Origin: Candidatus Bathyoplasma sp. NZ
Lineage (GTDB): Bacteria > Bacillota_I > Bacilli_A > MAG-NZ
Reading direction: 5' to 3'
Assembly (NCBI GenBank): GCA_013332095.1
Contig: JABENI010000009.1
Coordinates: 62,001-126,000, forward strand
DNA length: 64,000 bases
The position numbers were made by a program, and so were the translations under genes. The notes beneath the pieces were generated by a model. That model had not been told where the DNA came from, did not search any database, and saw only the letters and a list, made by a program, of their open reading frames with translations. Positions within the stretch are counted from its first letter, which is position 1. The number at the start of each line of letters is the position of its first letter. Of this stretch, positions 7,978 through 18,970 are shown piece by piece.

Positions 7978-8985
7978 ATGATTGATTTTAGAAGTGATAC
8001 GGTAACTCAACAAACAGAGCAGATGAGACAGGCGATGTTAACGGCAAAAGTAGGGGATGATGTTTACTTAGGTGACCCAACTGTAGTTGAATTAGAAGAG
8101 TTAATAGCGGAGATATTAAATAAAGAAGCAGCGTTATTTGTTCCTAGTGGAACGTTTTCCAATCAATTAGCAATTATGACTCATACGAATAGAGGAGAAG
8201 AAATAATTGTTGAAGCAGGTGCTCATATTAAAAAGTATGAAGTAGGAGCAACAGCCGCTTTGTCAGGTGTCAACTTACATACAATTAAAGGGACTAACGG
8301 TAAAATGGCCCTAGATGAATTAGAACAGGGTATTAGAGCTGATGACATTCACTATCCTAAAACATCTTTAATCTGTTTAGAAAATGCATTTTCCGGAAGA
8401 GCATTAGATACGGAATATATGAAAGATGTTTACAAAATAGCTAAAAAACACGATTTAAATCTTCACCTAGATGGTGCTAGACTATTTAATGCTTGTGTGG
8501 CACTGAAAATAGATCCTCAAGAAATGAGTAAATATGCAGATACTATTAGTATTTGTTTATCAAAAGGATTGTGTTCCCCAGTAGGCTCGTTGTTAGTAGG
8601 ACCGAGTGAGTTTATTAAAAAGGCTAGGAAATACCGTAAAATGTTAGGTGGCGGAATGAGACAAGTTGGTTTTTTAGCTGCAGCAGGGATTATTTCTTTG
8701 AAAGAAATGCGCTTTAGATTAGAAGAAGATCATCGCAATGCTAAATATTTAGCTGAACAGTTAAACAAAATTGCCTCTATTGAAGTCGATTTCTCTAGAT
8801 TAGACATCAGTATGGTGTTTATTAAAATAACTCATCCTAAAACTAAAGAATTAGCAACTCTTTTAAAAGAAAAGGATATTTTAATCGGTGGGTACGCTGA
8901 TGAGTTAAGAATTACTTGTCACAATGATATTAGTAGAGAAAATATCAATTATTTGATTAGTTGTTTAAAAGAAATTTTAGTTTAG
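7978..8985 (+). CDS. Low-specificity L-threonine aldolase (PLP enzyme)
   Basis: 335 residues. It cleaves threonine or allo-threonine to glycine and acetaldehyde, using PLP in the cytosol. The family start MIDFRSDTVT fixes the ATG at 7978; an upstream in-frame ATG at 7960 lacks a ribosome site. SICLSKGLCSPVGS supplies the PLP lysine (about residue 196), HLDGARLF the Asp that pairs with the pyridine nitrogen, and H83 is the likely ring-stacking residue. Length is normal for the family. It seems to be transcribed alone, ending at a hairpin near 9057. Confidence 0.88.
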   Translation: MIDFRSDTVTQQTEQMRQAMLTAKVGDDVYLGDPTVVELEELIAEILNKEAALFVPSGTFSNQLAIMTHTNRGEEIIVEAGAHIKKYEVGATAALSGVNLHTIKGTNGKMALDELEQGIRADDIHYPKTSLICLENAFSGRALDTEYMKDVYKIAKKHDLNLHLDGARLFNACVALKIDPQEMSKYADTISICLSKGLCSPVGSLLVGPSEFIKKARKYRKMLGGGMRQVGFLAAAGIISLKEMRFRLEEDHRNAKYLAEQLNKIASIEVDFSRLDISMVFIKITHPKTKELATLLKEKDILIGGYADELRITCHNDISRENINYLISCLKEILV

Positions 8986-9055
8986 AAAACAAACTTTTAA
9001 TTAAATATAAACAAGTTTGCTCTATAATTTGGATAAATTTAAATAAAAGTAAATT

Positions 9056-9087
9056 AGCCATTTAGATAACTAGGTGGTTTTTTTATT
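9056..9087 (+). terminator. Terminator with wobble pairs after threonine aldolase
   Basis: GCCATTTAG and CTAGGTGGT pair with three G-T wobbles around ATAA, followed by seven T. The rest of 9088-9612 has no ORF. It holds a TATAAT at about 9394 that may start the gshF transcript and a perfect GCTGTT/AACAGC hairpin near 9460-9477 of unknown role. Confidence 0.6.
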
Positions 9088-9612
9088 TACGGTCAGAAGT
9101 AAAGAAAATCAGCAAAAATCAAAGATAAAAAAACAAACTTAAATATTCTCGAAAAAAATAGGCTAAGAAGTTAGTGAAGTAATAATTTTGGCTAAAAATA
9201 ACAATAATAATGAAAAGTAGCTGGACTTTCTGATATTAGTTTAGTATTTCCTAGTTTTTTAGTGAATCAAGAGATAGCATTGTTCTAATAAAAACAGAAA
9301 TTATAAAAAAAGATAGTAGCAATTAAACAATCCTTTTTTGTTCGTTAAAAGGGTAAGTCAAGTGTTATTGTTCGCTAGGATTAACTAATATGTTATAATG
9401 AAAATATAAAAGCAGTTACCGAAATAACTGTTTTGTAACTGTCGTTTTAAAGAAATATGCTGTTGTTCTGAACAGCAAAAAATAAAAATTATCAAACTAA
9501 TGGATAGGAAACAACTTTTAAAGAAAAGGCAAGATTAATTATTATCTTATTTTCAAAATTTAAAGTTATAATTAAATTAATAAAAAGTTATTTGTCTCCT
9601 AGGAGGAAAAAG

Positions 9613-11883
9613 ATGAACTTTGCTAAAAGTATAAAACAAAACAAATTACAAAATAAAATATTTACAGAATTAAAATTTGGCTTAGAAAAAGAATGCATTA
9701 GAGTTTTTAATGATGGAAAAATGGCAACGACTGAGCACCCACCTGTTTTTGGTTCGAAAATAGAAAATAAATATTTTAAAACTGACTTTGCCGAATGTCA
9801 AATTGAACTAGTTACTCCTGTTTATAATTCGATTAAAGAATGTGCAAGATTTTTGTGCTTATTGCATAAAATATTAATGGAAGAGTTAGAAGATGAAATG
9901 GCTTGGCCACATAGTATGCCACCGATTTTACCTGCTAGCGATGAGATAAAAATATCCAATTATGATAGTTCTGAACTAGGAAGAGAAGCTAACGAATATC
10001 GAGAGTATTTAGTGAAAAAATATCCCAAAAAACTGCAGTTATTATCGGGAATTCATTTTAATTTTTCCTTTGATAACGAACTTATTGGACTACTGCATAA
10101 AGATTTGAATTCAACTGAAGATTATGTCAAGTTTAGTAAAGAATTATACTTGAAAATAATTAGAAACTTTAATAAATTTTCTTGGCTAATTATTTATTTT
10201 TTCGGTGCTACTCCAACTGGTCATGAAAGTTTTTTTAACGAAAAAATAAAACATGTTACTAGGGAAATTGATTTTTCCCAAACAATCTCTTTAAGAAACA
10301 GTATTTACGGTTATAAAAATTTAAAAAAATTTACCTTTGATTACACAGATACCGATAAATTTCAAAAAAGTATTTTAAAATATGTTAAGGCAAAAGAACT
10401 GTATTTTGAAGGAGAAAATTACAGTTCAATTAGATTAAAAAAAGGAGATAGTACTTATCTAGAAGTTAGAAATTTAGATTTAACCCCTTCTAGTACTTGC
10501 GGAATTAATTTTACCTGTTTAGAATTTGTTAAATTGTTGTTAATTTATTCATTAGTTACAGTCGATTATGAACTTACTTCTGAACTGCAAATAAACTATT
10601 TAGAAAATAGCGAAAAAGTTTCTATGTACGGTAAAAACACTAATATTTCATTAGTTAAAAATGAATTTGAAGAAAGCAGTTTAAAAGATTGGGGATTAGA
10701 AATTATTGATGATATGACTGAATTATTGTCGACTTTTGATATTCCTAAAAACGATTTAAACAACTTGAGGGAAAGAAGAGACGATTTACAAGATGTCAAT
10801 CGAATTGTGGCTAATAAAATTAATTGTAACGTTGAACAATTTATCAGTGCAAATTTGAGTAATGCGAAAAAATTTTGCCAAAGCAGAAATGACTTTAGTT
10901 TATTTGGTTATGAAGATTTAGAACTATCAACCCAAATTTTACTAAAAGAAGCGATTAAAAGAGGATTGAAGTTTGAAATACTGGATCGTAAAGAAAACTT
11001 TATCAAAATTTCTAACAATAAAAAAGTAGAATATATTAAACAGGCGACTAAAACATCGTTAGACTCATACATCAGTTATTTGATTATGGAAAATAAACAG
11101 GTGACAAAAGAAGTTTTAAAATTTGCTGATATTAATGTACCTAAAGGAAAGAAGTATTTATCGATTGAAGGTGGTTTAAAGGATTTTGAGATATACAAAA
11201 ACGAAAAAATTGTTGTTAAGCCAAAATCGACTAATTTTGGTATCGGAATATCAATTTTAGATAGTAGTCACAACTATCTAAACTACCGAACAGCACTAGA
11301 ATTAGCATTTTCAAAAGATGTAGAAATTTTAATCGAAAAGTTTATCGAAGGGCAAGAATATCGTTTTTTTGTGATTGGAGACAAAACAGAAGCGATTTTA
11401 AACCGCGTGCCGGCTAATGTTTTAGGTGATGGTATTCACGATATTGAACAGTTGGTAGAAATTAAAAATGATAGTATTTTAAGAGGTGAAAATTATCAAA
11501 AACCGTTACAAAAAATCAAACTAGATGATATTACTGAGCAATTTTTAAAAAAACAAAATAAAGATAAACAGAATGTACCTAAAATAGCTGAAGTTGTTTA
11601 TTTGCGCGAAAATTCAAATATTAGTACTGGTGGCGACAGTATTGATTATACCGACTTAATCAGCGAAGATTATAAAAATATTGCTGTAAAGGCAACACAA
11701 GCGGCTAAGGCAACAATATCGGGTGTTGATATGATTATTAAAGACATAACCAAGCCAGCTACAAGAGAAAATTATAGTATTATTGAAATTAACTTTAATC
11801 CGGCCATTCATATCCATTGTTTTCCTTACCGAGGGAAAAATAGACAATTAGCAAAAAAAATACTGGATAAACTAGGATTTTAA
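9613..11883 (+). CDS. gshF: Bifunctional glutamate-cysteine ligase / glutathione synthetase GshF
   Basis: 756 residues, the normal length of GshF. It makes glutathione from Glu, Cys and Gly in one protein. The N-terminal ~500 residues are a gamma-glutamylcysteine ligase (opening FGLEKECIRVF; SGIHFNFSF in the active-site region). The C-terminal ~250 residues are an ATP-grasp domain (FGIGISIL, EKFIEGQEYRFFVIG, and the metal-binding IIEINFNPAIHIH). The ATG at 9613 is preferred because AGGAGG ends six bases before it; an in-frame TTG at 9592 lacks such a site. About 600 bases of untranslated sequence precede it. It is the only thiol-synthesis gene in the window. Confidence 0.92.
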   Translation: MNFAKSIKQNKLQNKIFTELKFGLEKECIRVFNDGKMATTEHPPVFGSKIENKYFKTDFAECQIELVTPVYNSIKECARFLCLLHKILMEELEDEMAWPHSMPPILPASDEIKISNYDSSELGREANEYREYLVKKYPKKLQLLSGIHFNFSFDNELIGLLHKDLNSTEDYVKFSKELYLKIIRNFNKFSWLIIYFFGATPTGHESFFNEKIKHVTREIDFSQTISLRNSIYGYKNLKKFTFDYTDTDKFQKSILKYVKAKELYFEGENYSSIRLKKGDSTYLEVRNLDLTPSSTCGINFTCLEFVKLLLIYSLVTVDYELTSELQINYLENSEKVSMYGKNTNISLVKNEFEESSLKDWGLEIIDDMTELLSTFDIPKNDLNNLRERRDDLQDVNRIVANKINCNVEQFISANLSNAKKFCQSRNDFSLFGYEDLELSTQILLKEAIKRGLKFEILDRKENFIKISNNKKVEYIKQATKTSLDSYISYLIMENKQVTKEVLKFADINVPKGKKYLSIEGGLKDFEIYKNEKIVVKPKSTNFGIGISILDSSHNYLNYRTALELAFSKDVEILIEKFIEGQEYRFFVIGDKTEAILNRVPANVLGDGIHDIEQLVEIKNDSILRGENYQKPLQKIKLDDITEQFLKKQNKDKQNVPKIAEVVYLRENSNISTGGDSIDYTDLISEDYKNIAVKATQAAKATISGVDMIIKDITKPATRENYSIIEINFNPAIHIHCFPYRGKNRQLAKKILDKLGF

Positions 11884-12059
11884 TAAAATAGATATTTTAA
11901 ATAATAGCATCAACTTTTTCCTTGTTTATTAAAATAATATAGCAATTATTTAAAAAAGTCGGCTAAAGTTTTATTGGATTTAAGAGCAAAAAATTATCTG
12001 TTTTAAGATTAATTTGTTTTTTTTATTGTCCGTTTATAAAGGGAAAAAAATAACTAATA

Positions 12060-12535
12060 TAGAGCTTAATAGTAATTTAAATATTACCGCTCAATTTGAA
12101 CTGAAGTTTAAGTGAAGAAGAGTTAGAAATTCAGATTTATCCAGTTGTGATACTCTAAAACATTTTCGTTGAAGCAATTTAGTTTTTTAGGATTAAGCGA
12201 ATGATATTAACTCACATTATTCAAATAGGAGATAGATAATTCTCGATGACAATTTAGAAAAAGATGGATAAAATACAACTAAGCAAAAGCAAGATTTTTA
12301 AAACTACTAAAATTGCTAGATAAAAATTATCACCAGTTAGTCGCCAAAACAGTTGTTGGCCAAGTTATTAAATCGAGAAAATTTAGATTTTTATAATAGA
12401 ACTAAAAAGTTTTATCAATTAGCAAAGAGGAATTATTAGATATATTTTTAGAGAAATATTGGAAAATAATAACAGTGTTAGAAGATTTGAGACGCCCTCA
12501 AAAAATTGACATTGACAATAATTTATTAAGATAGG
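12060..12535 (+). pseudogene. Decayed protein-coding gene, family not recognised
   Basis: Short open stretches continue one another across stops and frame shifts: SEEELEIQIYPVV (about 12113-12151), LDKNYHQLVAKTVVGQVI (about 12314-12370) and KEELLDIFLEKYWKII (about 12426-12475), which ends RRPQKIDIDNNLLR before a stop at about 12535. Codon choice is like that of neighbours. A protein of about 150 residues is suggested. I do not recognise it. The rest of 11884-12060 shows nothing I can support. Confidence 0.45.
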
Positions 12536-12543
12536 AAAAAAAA

Positions 12544-13311
12544 ATGAAAAAATTAATTATTTTAATGGCAGTATTAATGATAGTATTGTCAGGATGTTCT
12601 GCTGATAGCATAATAAAAAAAATTGAAGAAGCAAATTCAACGATTGTTGATTATCAGATGGAGATGGAACTAAGTATGAAAATAAATGTTGGTCTGAATA
12701 ATGCGGGTGAAAATATTAGTCATACCATTTTTTTAAATTATACAACAACTGTTGAAGAAAAAACTGCATATACTATTAAAACTACTTCTCCATTAAATGA
12801 AATTTATTTAATCCAAAAAGCGAATAAACTTATACAGTATTCCAAGGAATCAGGGCAATGGGTAAAAGAAACAAAAACTCTTCGAACTATTGATGAACAT
12901 TTTTCAGCCGACGTTATAAAAGGAATAGTAGAAAATCCAAAAACACAAGTTGAAAAATTAAATAATGAAAAAACTACTGGATTTATCAAATTAAACTTAA
13001 GTGCTTCAGAATTGTTAACTTTACTAGGCGCAAACACCCTAACGACTATCCCTCATAGTGAATTTTTTGATTTAGAAGAACTTGAGGATATTAATACTTC
13101 GGTAATTATCGGCTACGATAAAGAAACTTATAAAATAAAATTTTTAGATTATCAGATGACAGAAATATTTAAATATTTGAAGAGCGCTGATAAAATAACT
13201 GACGATGTAGCGGATTCTACTCTTAAATTAACGTTTTCTAACTACAACGATACTGAAAAAATTGTGATACCACAACTAGTCTTAGATGCTCCTGAATTAG
13301 AAGAAGAATAA
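12544..13311 (+). CDS. Lipoprotein, DUF6612-like
   Basis: 255 residues. A lipoprotein signal peptide is clear: MKK, a hydrophobic stretch and the lipobox LSGC with the lipidated Cys at 18. The mature part begins with ADSIIKKIEEANSTIVDYQMEMELSMKI and then alternates as beta strands, like LolA/DUF6612-type outer-surface lipoproteins. It should be anchored on the outer face of the membrane. The function is unknown. The ribosome site is weak (TAGGAAAA). It ends before the hairpin shared with ispG. Confidence 0.7.
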   Translation: MKKLIILMAVLMIVLSGCSADSIIKKIEEANSTIVDYQMEMELSMKINVGLNNAGENISHTIFLNYTTTVEEKTAYTIKTTSPLNEIYLIQKANKLIQYSKESGQWVKETKTLRTIDEHFSADVIKGIVENPKTQVEKLNNEKTTGFIKLNLSASELLTLLGANTLTTIPHSEFFDLEELEDINTSVIIGYDKETYKIKFLDYQMTEIFKYLKSADKITDDVADSTLKLTFSNYNDTEKIVIPQLVLDAPELEEE

Positions 13312-13348
13312 AAGGATAATTTTAAAACTTTCTTGGCATCTTGAAAAT

Positions 13349-13380
13349 AAAAAAGTGATAAAATATATCACTTTTTATTT
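13349..13380. terminator. Bidirectional terminator between lipoprotein gene and ispG
   Basis: AAAAGTGATA and TATCACTTTT pair around AAATA, with a T run on the plus strand and an A run on the other side. The genes converge here, so one hairpin can serve both. It overlaps the last codons of ispG. Confidence 0.75.
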
Positions 13381-14418
13381 TGAGTTTATTCGCATTTTTT
13401 CAATTTCGTCAATAATTGCTGGAACTGCTTCACTAGTTTTTAGTGTTTTTACGACAACTCCTTTTTTGAAAAGAATGACGGAATCTTTTCCCCCTGCGAT
13501 ACCAATATCTGCTTGTTTAGCTTCACCGGGACCGTTGACGACACAACCCATGATTGCTACTTTAATATTTAAGTCGATAGTATTTAAATATTTTTCGATT
13601 TTCTCGACGACAGTAAACATATCGTACTCTAACCTTCCGCAAGTAGGACAACTGATAAGTGTTGGTTTTTGATATAGACCAAAAACATGTAAAATTTCTT
13701 TAGCAACGGGGATTTCTTCCACGGGGTCACTAGTTAAAGAAACCCTAATAGTGCTTCCGATACCTTGATTTAGTAAAATACCTATGCCGATTGAATTTTT
13801 AATCGAGCCACTAAAATAACTACCGGCTTCAGTCATTCCTAAATGGAGTGGATAATTCCACAATTTATCGGCTATTTGATTAACCTTGATCGTTGTTTCT
13901 AAATTGCTAGACTTAAAGGATAATACAATATCATAAAACTGTTCGTTTTCTAATAATTCAATATTTTTTTTAGCATAATCAATCATCATTTCTTCAACGT
14001 TATCATGTGTTTTAAAAGAACCAGAATTAATTCCAATTCTAATCGGAATATTTTTTTCTTTTGCCCTTTTAGCAATTTCTTTAACTTTCTCCGTATCTTT
14101 AATATTAGCCGGGTTTAACCTTAATTTATCGATACCTTGGTCGATAACTGCTAAGGCTAATTTGTAATCAAAATGAATATCAGCAACTAAAGGAATATCG
14201 GTCTTTTCTTTAATTTCTCTAATACTAAGGGCATCCTCAATGTTTAAAATAGCTAAGCGAACTATTTGAGCACCGCTATCTTTAAGGGCATTTATCTGCT
14301 TGACAGTCGCTTCAATATCTTTAGTTTTAGTATTAGTCATACTTTGGATAATGATGTTATTGTTTCCACCGATAACTAAATTACCTACTTTAATTTCTTT
14401 TTTTAAATTGTTAATCAT
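13375..14418 (-). CDS. ispG: 4-hydroxy-3-methylbut-2-en-1-yl diphosphate synthase IspG
   Basis: 347 residues. It performs the penultimate step of the MEP isoprenoid pathway: reduction of MEcPP to HMBPP with a 4Fe-4S cluster. The TIM-barrel half opens with IQSMTNTKTKD and holds ADIHFDYKLAL. The cluster Cys are in SCPTCGR and MGCVVNGPGE near the C-terminus. Length matches short bacterial IspG. The start follows AGGTGAG. ispH, the next enzyme, is 48 kb away in this window, and the ferredoxin at 32645 could be the electron donor (inference). Confidence 0.93.
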   Translation of the reverse strand: MINNLKKEIKVGNLVIGGNNNIIIQSMTNTKTKDIEATVKQINALKDSGAQIVRLAILNIEDALSIREIKEKTDIPLVADIHFDYKLALAVIDQGIDKLRLNPANIKDTEKVKEIAKRAKEKNIPIRIGINSGSFKTHDNVEEMMIDYAKKNIELLENEQFYDIVLSFKSSNLETTIKVNQIADKLWNYPLHLGMTEAGSYFSGSIKNSIGIGILLNQGIGSTIRVSLTSDPVEEIPVAKEILHVFGLYQKPTLISCPTCGRLEYDMFTVVEKIEKYLNTIDLNIKVAIMGCVVNGPGEAKQADIGIAGGKDSVILFKKGVVVKTLKTSEAVPAIIDEIEKMRINSK

Positions 14419-14479
14419 AATCTCACCTCATATAATTATAACAAAATATTAGAAAAATATGTTAAATAAAATAATATTC

Positions 14480-14509
14480 TTGCATTTACCCCCTAAGTTA
14501 TAGTATAAT
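14480..14509 (+). promoter_or_regulatory. SigA promoter of rpmG
   Basis: TTGCAT (14480-14485), an 18-base spacer and TATAAT (14504-14509) lie 41 bases before the rpmG start. The region between ispG and rpmG is divergent, and this promoter faces right. Confidence 0.7.
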
Positions 14510-14550
14510 GTTACGAATAAGATAAGATAAATTTAGGAGGTTTGTAAAAT

Positions 14551-14700
14551 ATGCGAGCTAATATTGTGATGCAGTGTACTGAATGCAAAGAATGGAATTA
14601 TTTAACTAAAAAAAATAAAAAAACCAATCCAGAACGTATTGAACTTAAAAAATATTGTTCTAAATGTCGAGCTACGACTTTACATAAAGAGAAAAAATAG
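14551..14700 (+). CDS. rpmG: Ribosomal protein L33
   Basis: 49 residues. Small large-subunit protein near the E site. Two zinc-binding pairs are present: CTEC (9-12) and CSKC (36-39), so this is the zinc-containing C+ form. [16 protein letters not shown] is the canonical start. TTAGGAGG provides a strong ribosome site. The usual secE-nusG neighbours are absent, so it is not in its common cluster. Confidence 0.93.
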   Translation: MRANIVMQCTECKEWNYLTKKNKKTNPERIELKKYCSKCRATTLHKEKK

Positions 14701-14737
14701 TTATTAATATAACTAATTTTTTTATATAGGGGAAAAA

Positions 14738-15343
14738 ATGAAAATAAAATTATTTAGACAGAGAATTTCACCAGAGTTTTATGAAAATTGTTACTTACTA
14801 ATTGATCGAGAAGATTGTGTATTAGTCGACCCTGGCGGAGTTAATGATAAATTAAAAGAAGAGTTAAAAAAATATAATTTAAAATATATTTTGATAACTC
14901 ATGCTCACTACGATCATTTAGGTGGAGTTAATCAATTTTCTGTACCGGTGTATATATCAAAGTTAGAAAAAGAGTTGTTAGAAAACGATGAGTACAACTA
15001 CGCTAACCATTTTGAGCAAAAAAGTTATTTTGCTAAAGTGGATTTTAAGTTTTTTGAAGAAAAGTTCATCGCTTTTAATAACTATAAAATTGAAATTATA
15101 AATACGCCAGGACACACTAAAGGTGGCGTTTGCTTTTTAGTAGATAATAAATTGTTGAGTGGCGATACTATCTTCTCTGACAGTGTAGGAAGAACTGACT
15201 TATACAGTGGAAGTGCCAAACAATTACAACAATCCATTAAATTACTGAAAACTACTATCAGCAACAATGTCAAGGTCTATCCTGGACATGGTTATATTAG
15301 CGATATGAAAGAAATTAAAAGAGTGAATAGTTTCTTTAAATAA
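14738..15343 (+). CDS. Metallo-beta-lactamase-fold hydrolase (glyoxalase II-like)
   Basis: 201 residues, the short YcbL/GloB-like class. THAHYDHLGG gives the HxHxDH metal motif (near residue 55), followed by a His in NTPGHTKGG, an Asp in LSGDTIF and a last His in YPGHG, so all metal ligands are present. It probably hydrolyses a thioester such as S-lactoylglutathione, which would fit with GshF in the same genome, but the substrate is inferred. It lies 37 bases after rpmG. Confidence 0.85.
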   Translation: MKIKLFRQRISPEFYENCYLLIDREDCVLVDPGGVNDKLKEELKKYNLKYILITHAHYDHLGGVNQFSVPVYISKLEKELLENDEYNYANHFEQKSYFAKVDFKFFEEKFIAFNNYKIEIINTPGHTKGGVCFLVDNKLLSGDTIFSDSVGRTDLYSGSAKQLQQSIKLLKTTISNNVKVYPGHGYISDMKEIKRVNSFFK

Positions 15344-15429
15344 AAAAAATCAGAAAATTGGAGAAGAAATTCTCTTTTTTATGTATAAAATTAACTTTCA
15401 AACGCTATAATAGTAGTAAAATAAAAAAA

Positions 15430-15456
15430 ATAGCACTCTAGGGTTGACATTGCTAA
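15430..15456. promoter_or_regulatory. CIRCE operator 1 (HrcA site), overlapping the -35 box
   Basis: The left arm TAGCACTC, a 9-base spacer and the right arm CATTGCTAA match the CIRCE plan TTAGCACTC-N9-GAGTGCTAA with mismatches in the right arm. The -35 hexamer TTGACA (15444-15449) lies inside it, so bound HrcA would block RNA polymerase. Confidence 0.75.
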
Positions 15457-15472
15457 CGAACTTTGCTATGCT
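15444..15472 (+). promoter_or_regulatory. Heat-shock operon promoter
   Basis: TTGACA (15444-15449), a 17-base spacer and TATGCT (15467-15472). The start of transcription would fall just before or within the second CIRCE copy. Confidence 0.75.
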
Positions 15473-15476
15473 ACTG

Positions 15477-15503
15477 TTAGCAGTCATAAGTTATGAGTGT
15501 TAA
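15477..15503. promoter_or_regulatory. CIRCE operator 2 (HrcA site), downstream of the -10 box
   Basis: TTAGCAGTC, nine bases and GAGTGTTAA differ from the CIRCE consensus by one base in each arm. It lies at the start of the hrcA leader. Together with operator 1 it brackets the promoter. Confidence 0.88.
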
Positions 15504-15517
15504 AGAGGTGATATTGA

Positions 15518-16528
15518 ATGTTAAATGAACGTAAATCGATAATTTTAAAATTAATTATAGAAGAATTTATCGATTCAGTTGAGCCAGTTGGCTCGAAGTT
15601 TTTAACAAGTTTACCGGAATTTAATTGTTCAAGTGCGACAATCAGAAATGAAATGGCGGCACTTGAAGAGATGGGGTATTTAGAAAAAACTCACACCTCA
15701 AGCGGCCGAATACCTTCGGAAAAAGGGTATCGCTACTACGTTGATTCAATTTTAAAAATTAATCAAGAAACAGAAAAAAAATATTTGCGAGTAAAAGAAA
15801 TGAAACACGATTATTTATTAGGAAATGATGAAATTATTAATCAAGCGATTAAATACATCACTGAACTGACAAATTATACGGCGTTAGTCATGGGTCCAAG
15901 TAGTAATCGTAGTTTAGTCAAGAAAATTGAATTGATAAAAATTGCGCCTAATGAGGCAGTAATTATAATTGTTACCGATTCAGGAAACGTTCAAAAGAAA
16001 AAGTTATTTTTAAACGGCATGAACATCAAGGATATGCAAGTAGTAATCAATATATTGAACGAGATGTTAATCAACGTCCCAATCAACAGTATATCGGAAA
16101 AATTATCCAATGAATTAGCAAAGAAAGACTTAAAAGAATATTTAAAGTATCACCGAACTCTTTTAGAAGCGTTTATAAAAACTTTTGAAAAATTCACTGA
16201 AGAAAAGTACTTTATGAGTGGAGCTTACAAATTGTTGTATGAGCCTGAATTTAATGACATCAATAAGATTAGAGATTTTATGGAAGCGTTAGATAGTAAA
16301 AAAATATTCGATCTAATAGATAGAAATTCCGAAGGAGTCACCGTAAAAATAGGGAAAGAAAATCAAATGAACTTTATGGAAAATTATGCAGTAATTAGCA
16401 TTCCTTACCAAATTCCTACGGGAGAAGTAGGAACGATCGCTGTTTTAGGACCGAAAAGGATGAATTACCGTAAGGTTATTCCATTACTAGAGTATATTGC
16501 CAATAAAATGAGCGAATTTGATGAATAG
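15518..16528 (+). CDS. hrcA: Heat-inducible transcription repressor HrcA
   Basis: 336 residues. It represses its own operon by binding the CIRCE operators; GroEL normally helps it fold. The N-terminal winged helix contains SSATIRNEMAALEEMGYLEK and the wing SGRIPSEKGYRYYVD. A GAF-like and dimerisation part follows and ends with the conserved ISIPYQIPTGEVGTIAVLGP. Length is normal. First gene of the hrcA-grpE-dnaK-dnaJ operon, 12 bases before grpE. Confidence 0.95.
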   Translation: MLNERKSIILKLIIEEFIDSVEPVGSKFLTSLPEFNCSSATIRNEMAALEEMGYLEKTHTSSGRIPSEKGYRYYVDSILKINQETEKKYLRVKEMKHDYLLGNDEIINQAIKYITELTNYTALVMGPSSNRSLVKKIELIKIAPNEAVIIIVTDSGNVQKKKLFLNGMNIKDMQVVINILNEMLINVPINSISEKLSNELAKKDLKEYLKYHRTLLEAFIKTFEKFTEEKYFMSGAYKLLYEPEFNDINKIRDFMEALDSKKIFDLIDRNSEGVTVKIGKENQMNFMENYAVISIPYQIPTGEVGTIAVLGPKRMNYRKVIPLLEYIANKMSEFDE

Positions 16529-16540
16529 AGGGAAAAAGAG

Positions 16541-18930
<2,390 letters not shown>

Positions 18931-18970
18931 AGATAAACTAAAATATGAAGTTTACTACTTGAGGTGAAAA

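Noticed and set aside
9400-9480. Repressor site or attenuator formed by the CAGTTAC and GCTGTT/AACAGC repeats before gshF
   Set aside because: The hairpin has no T run and the first repeat is imperfect; kept only as a note in the terminator entry at 9056.
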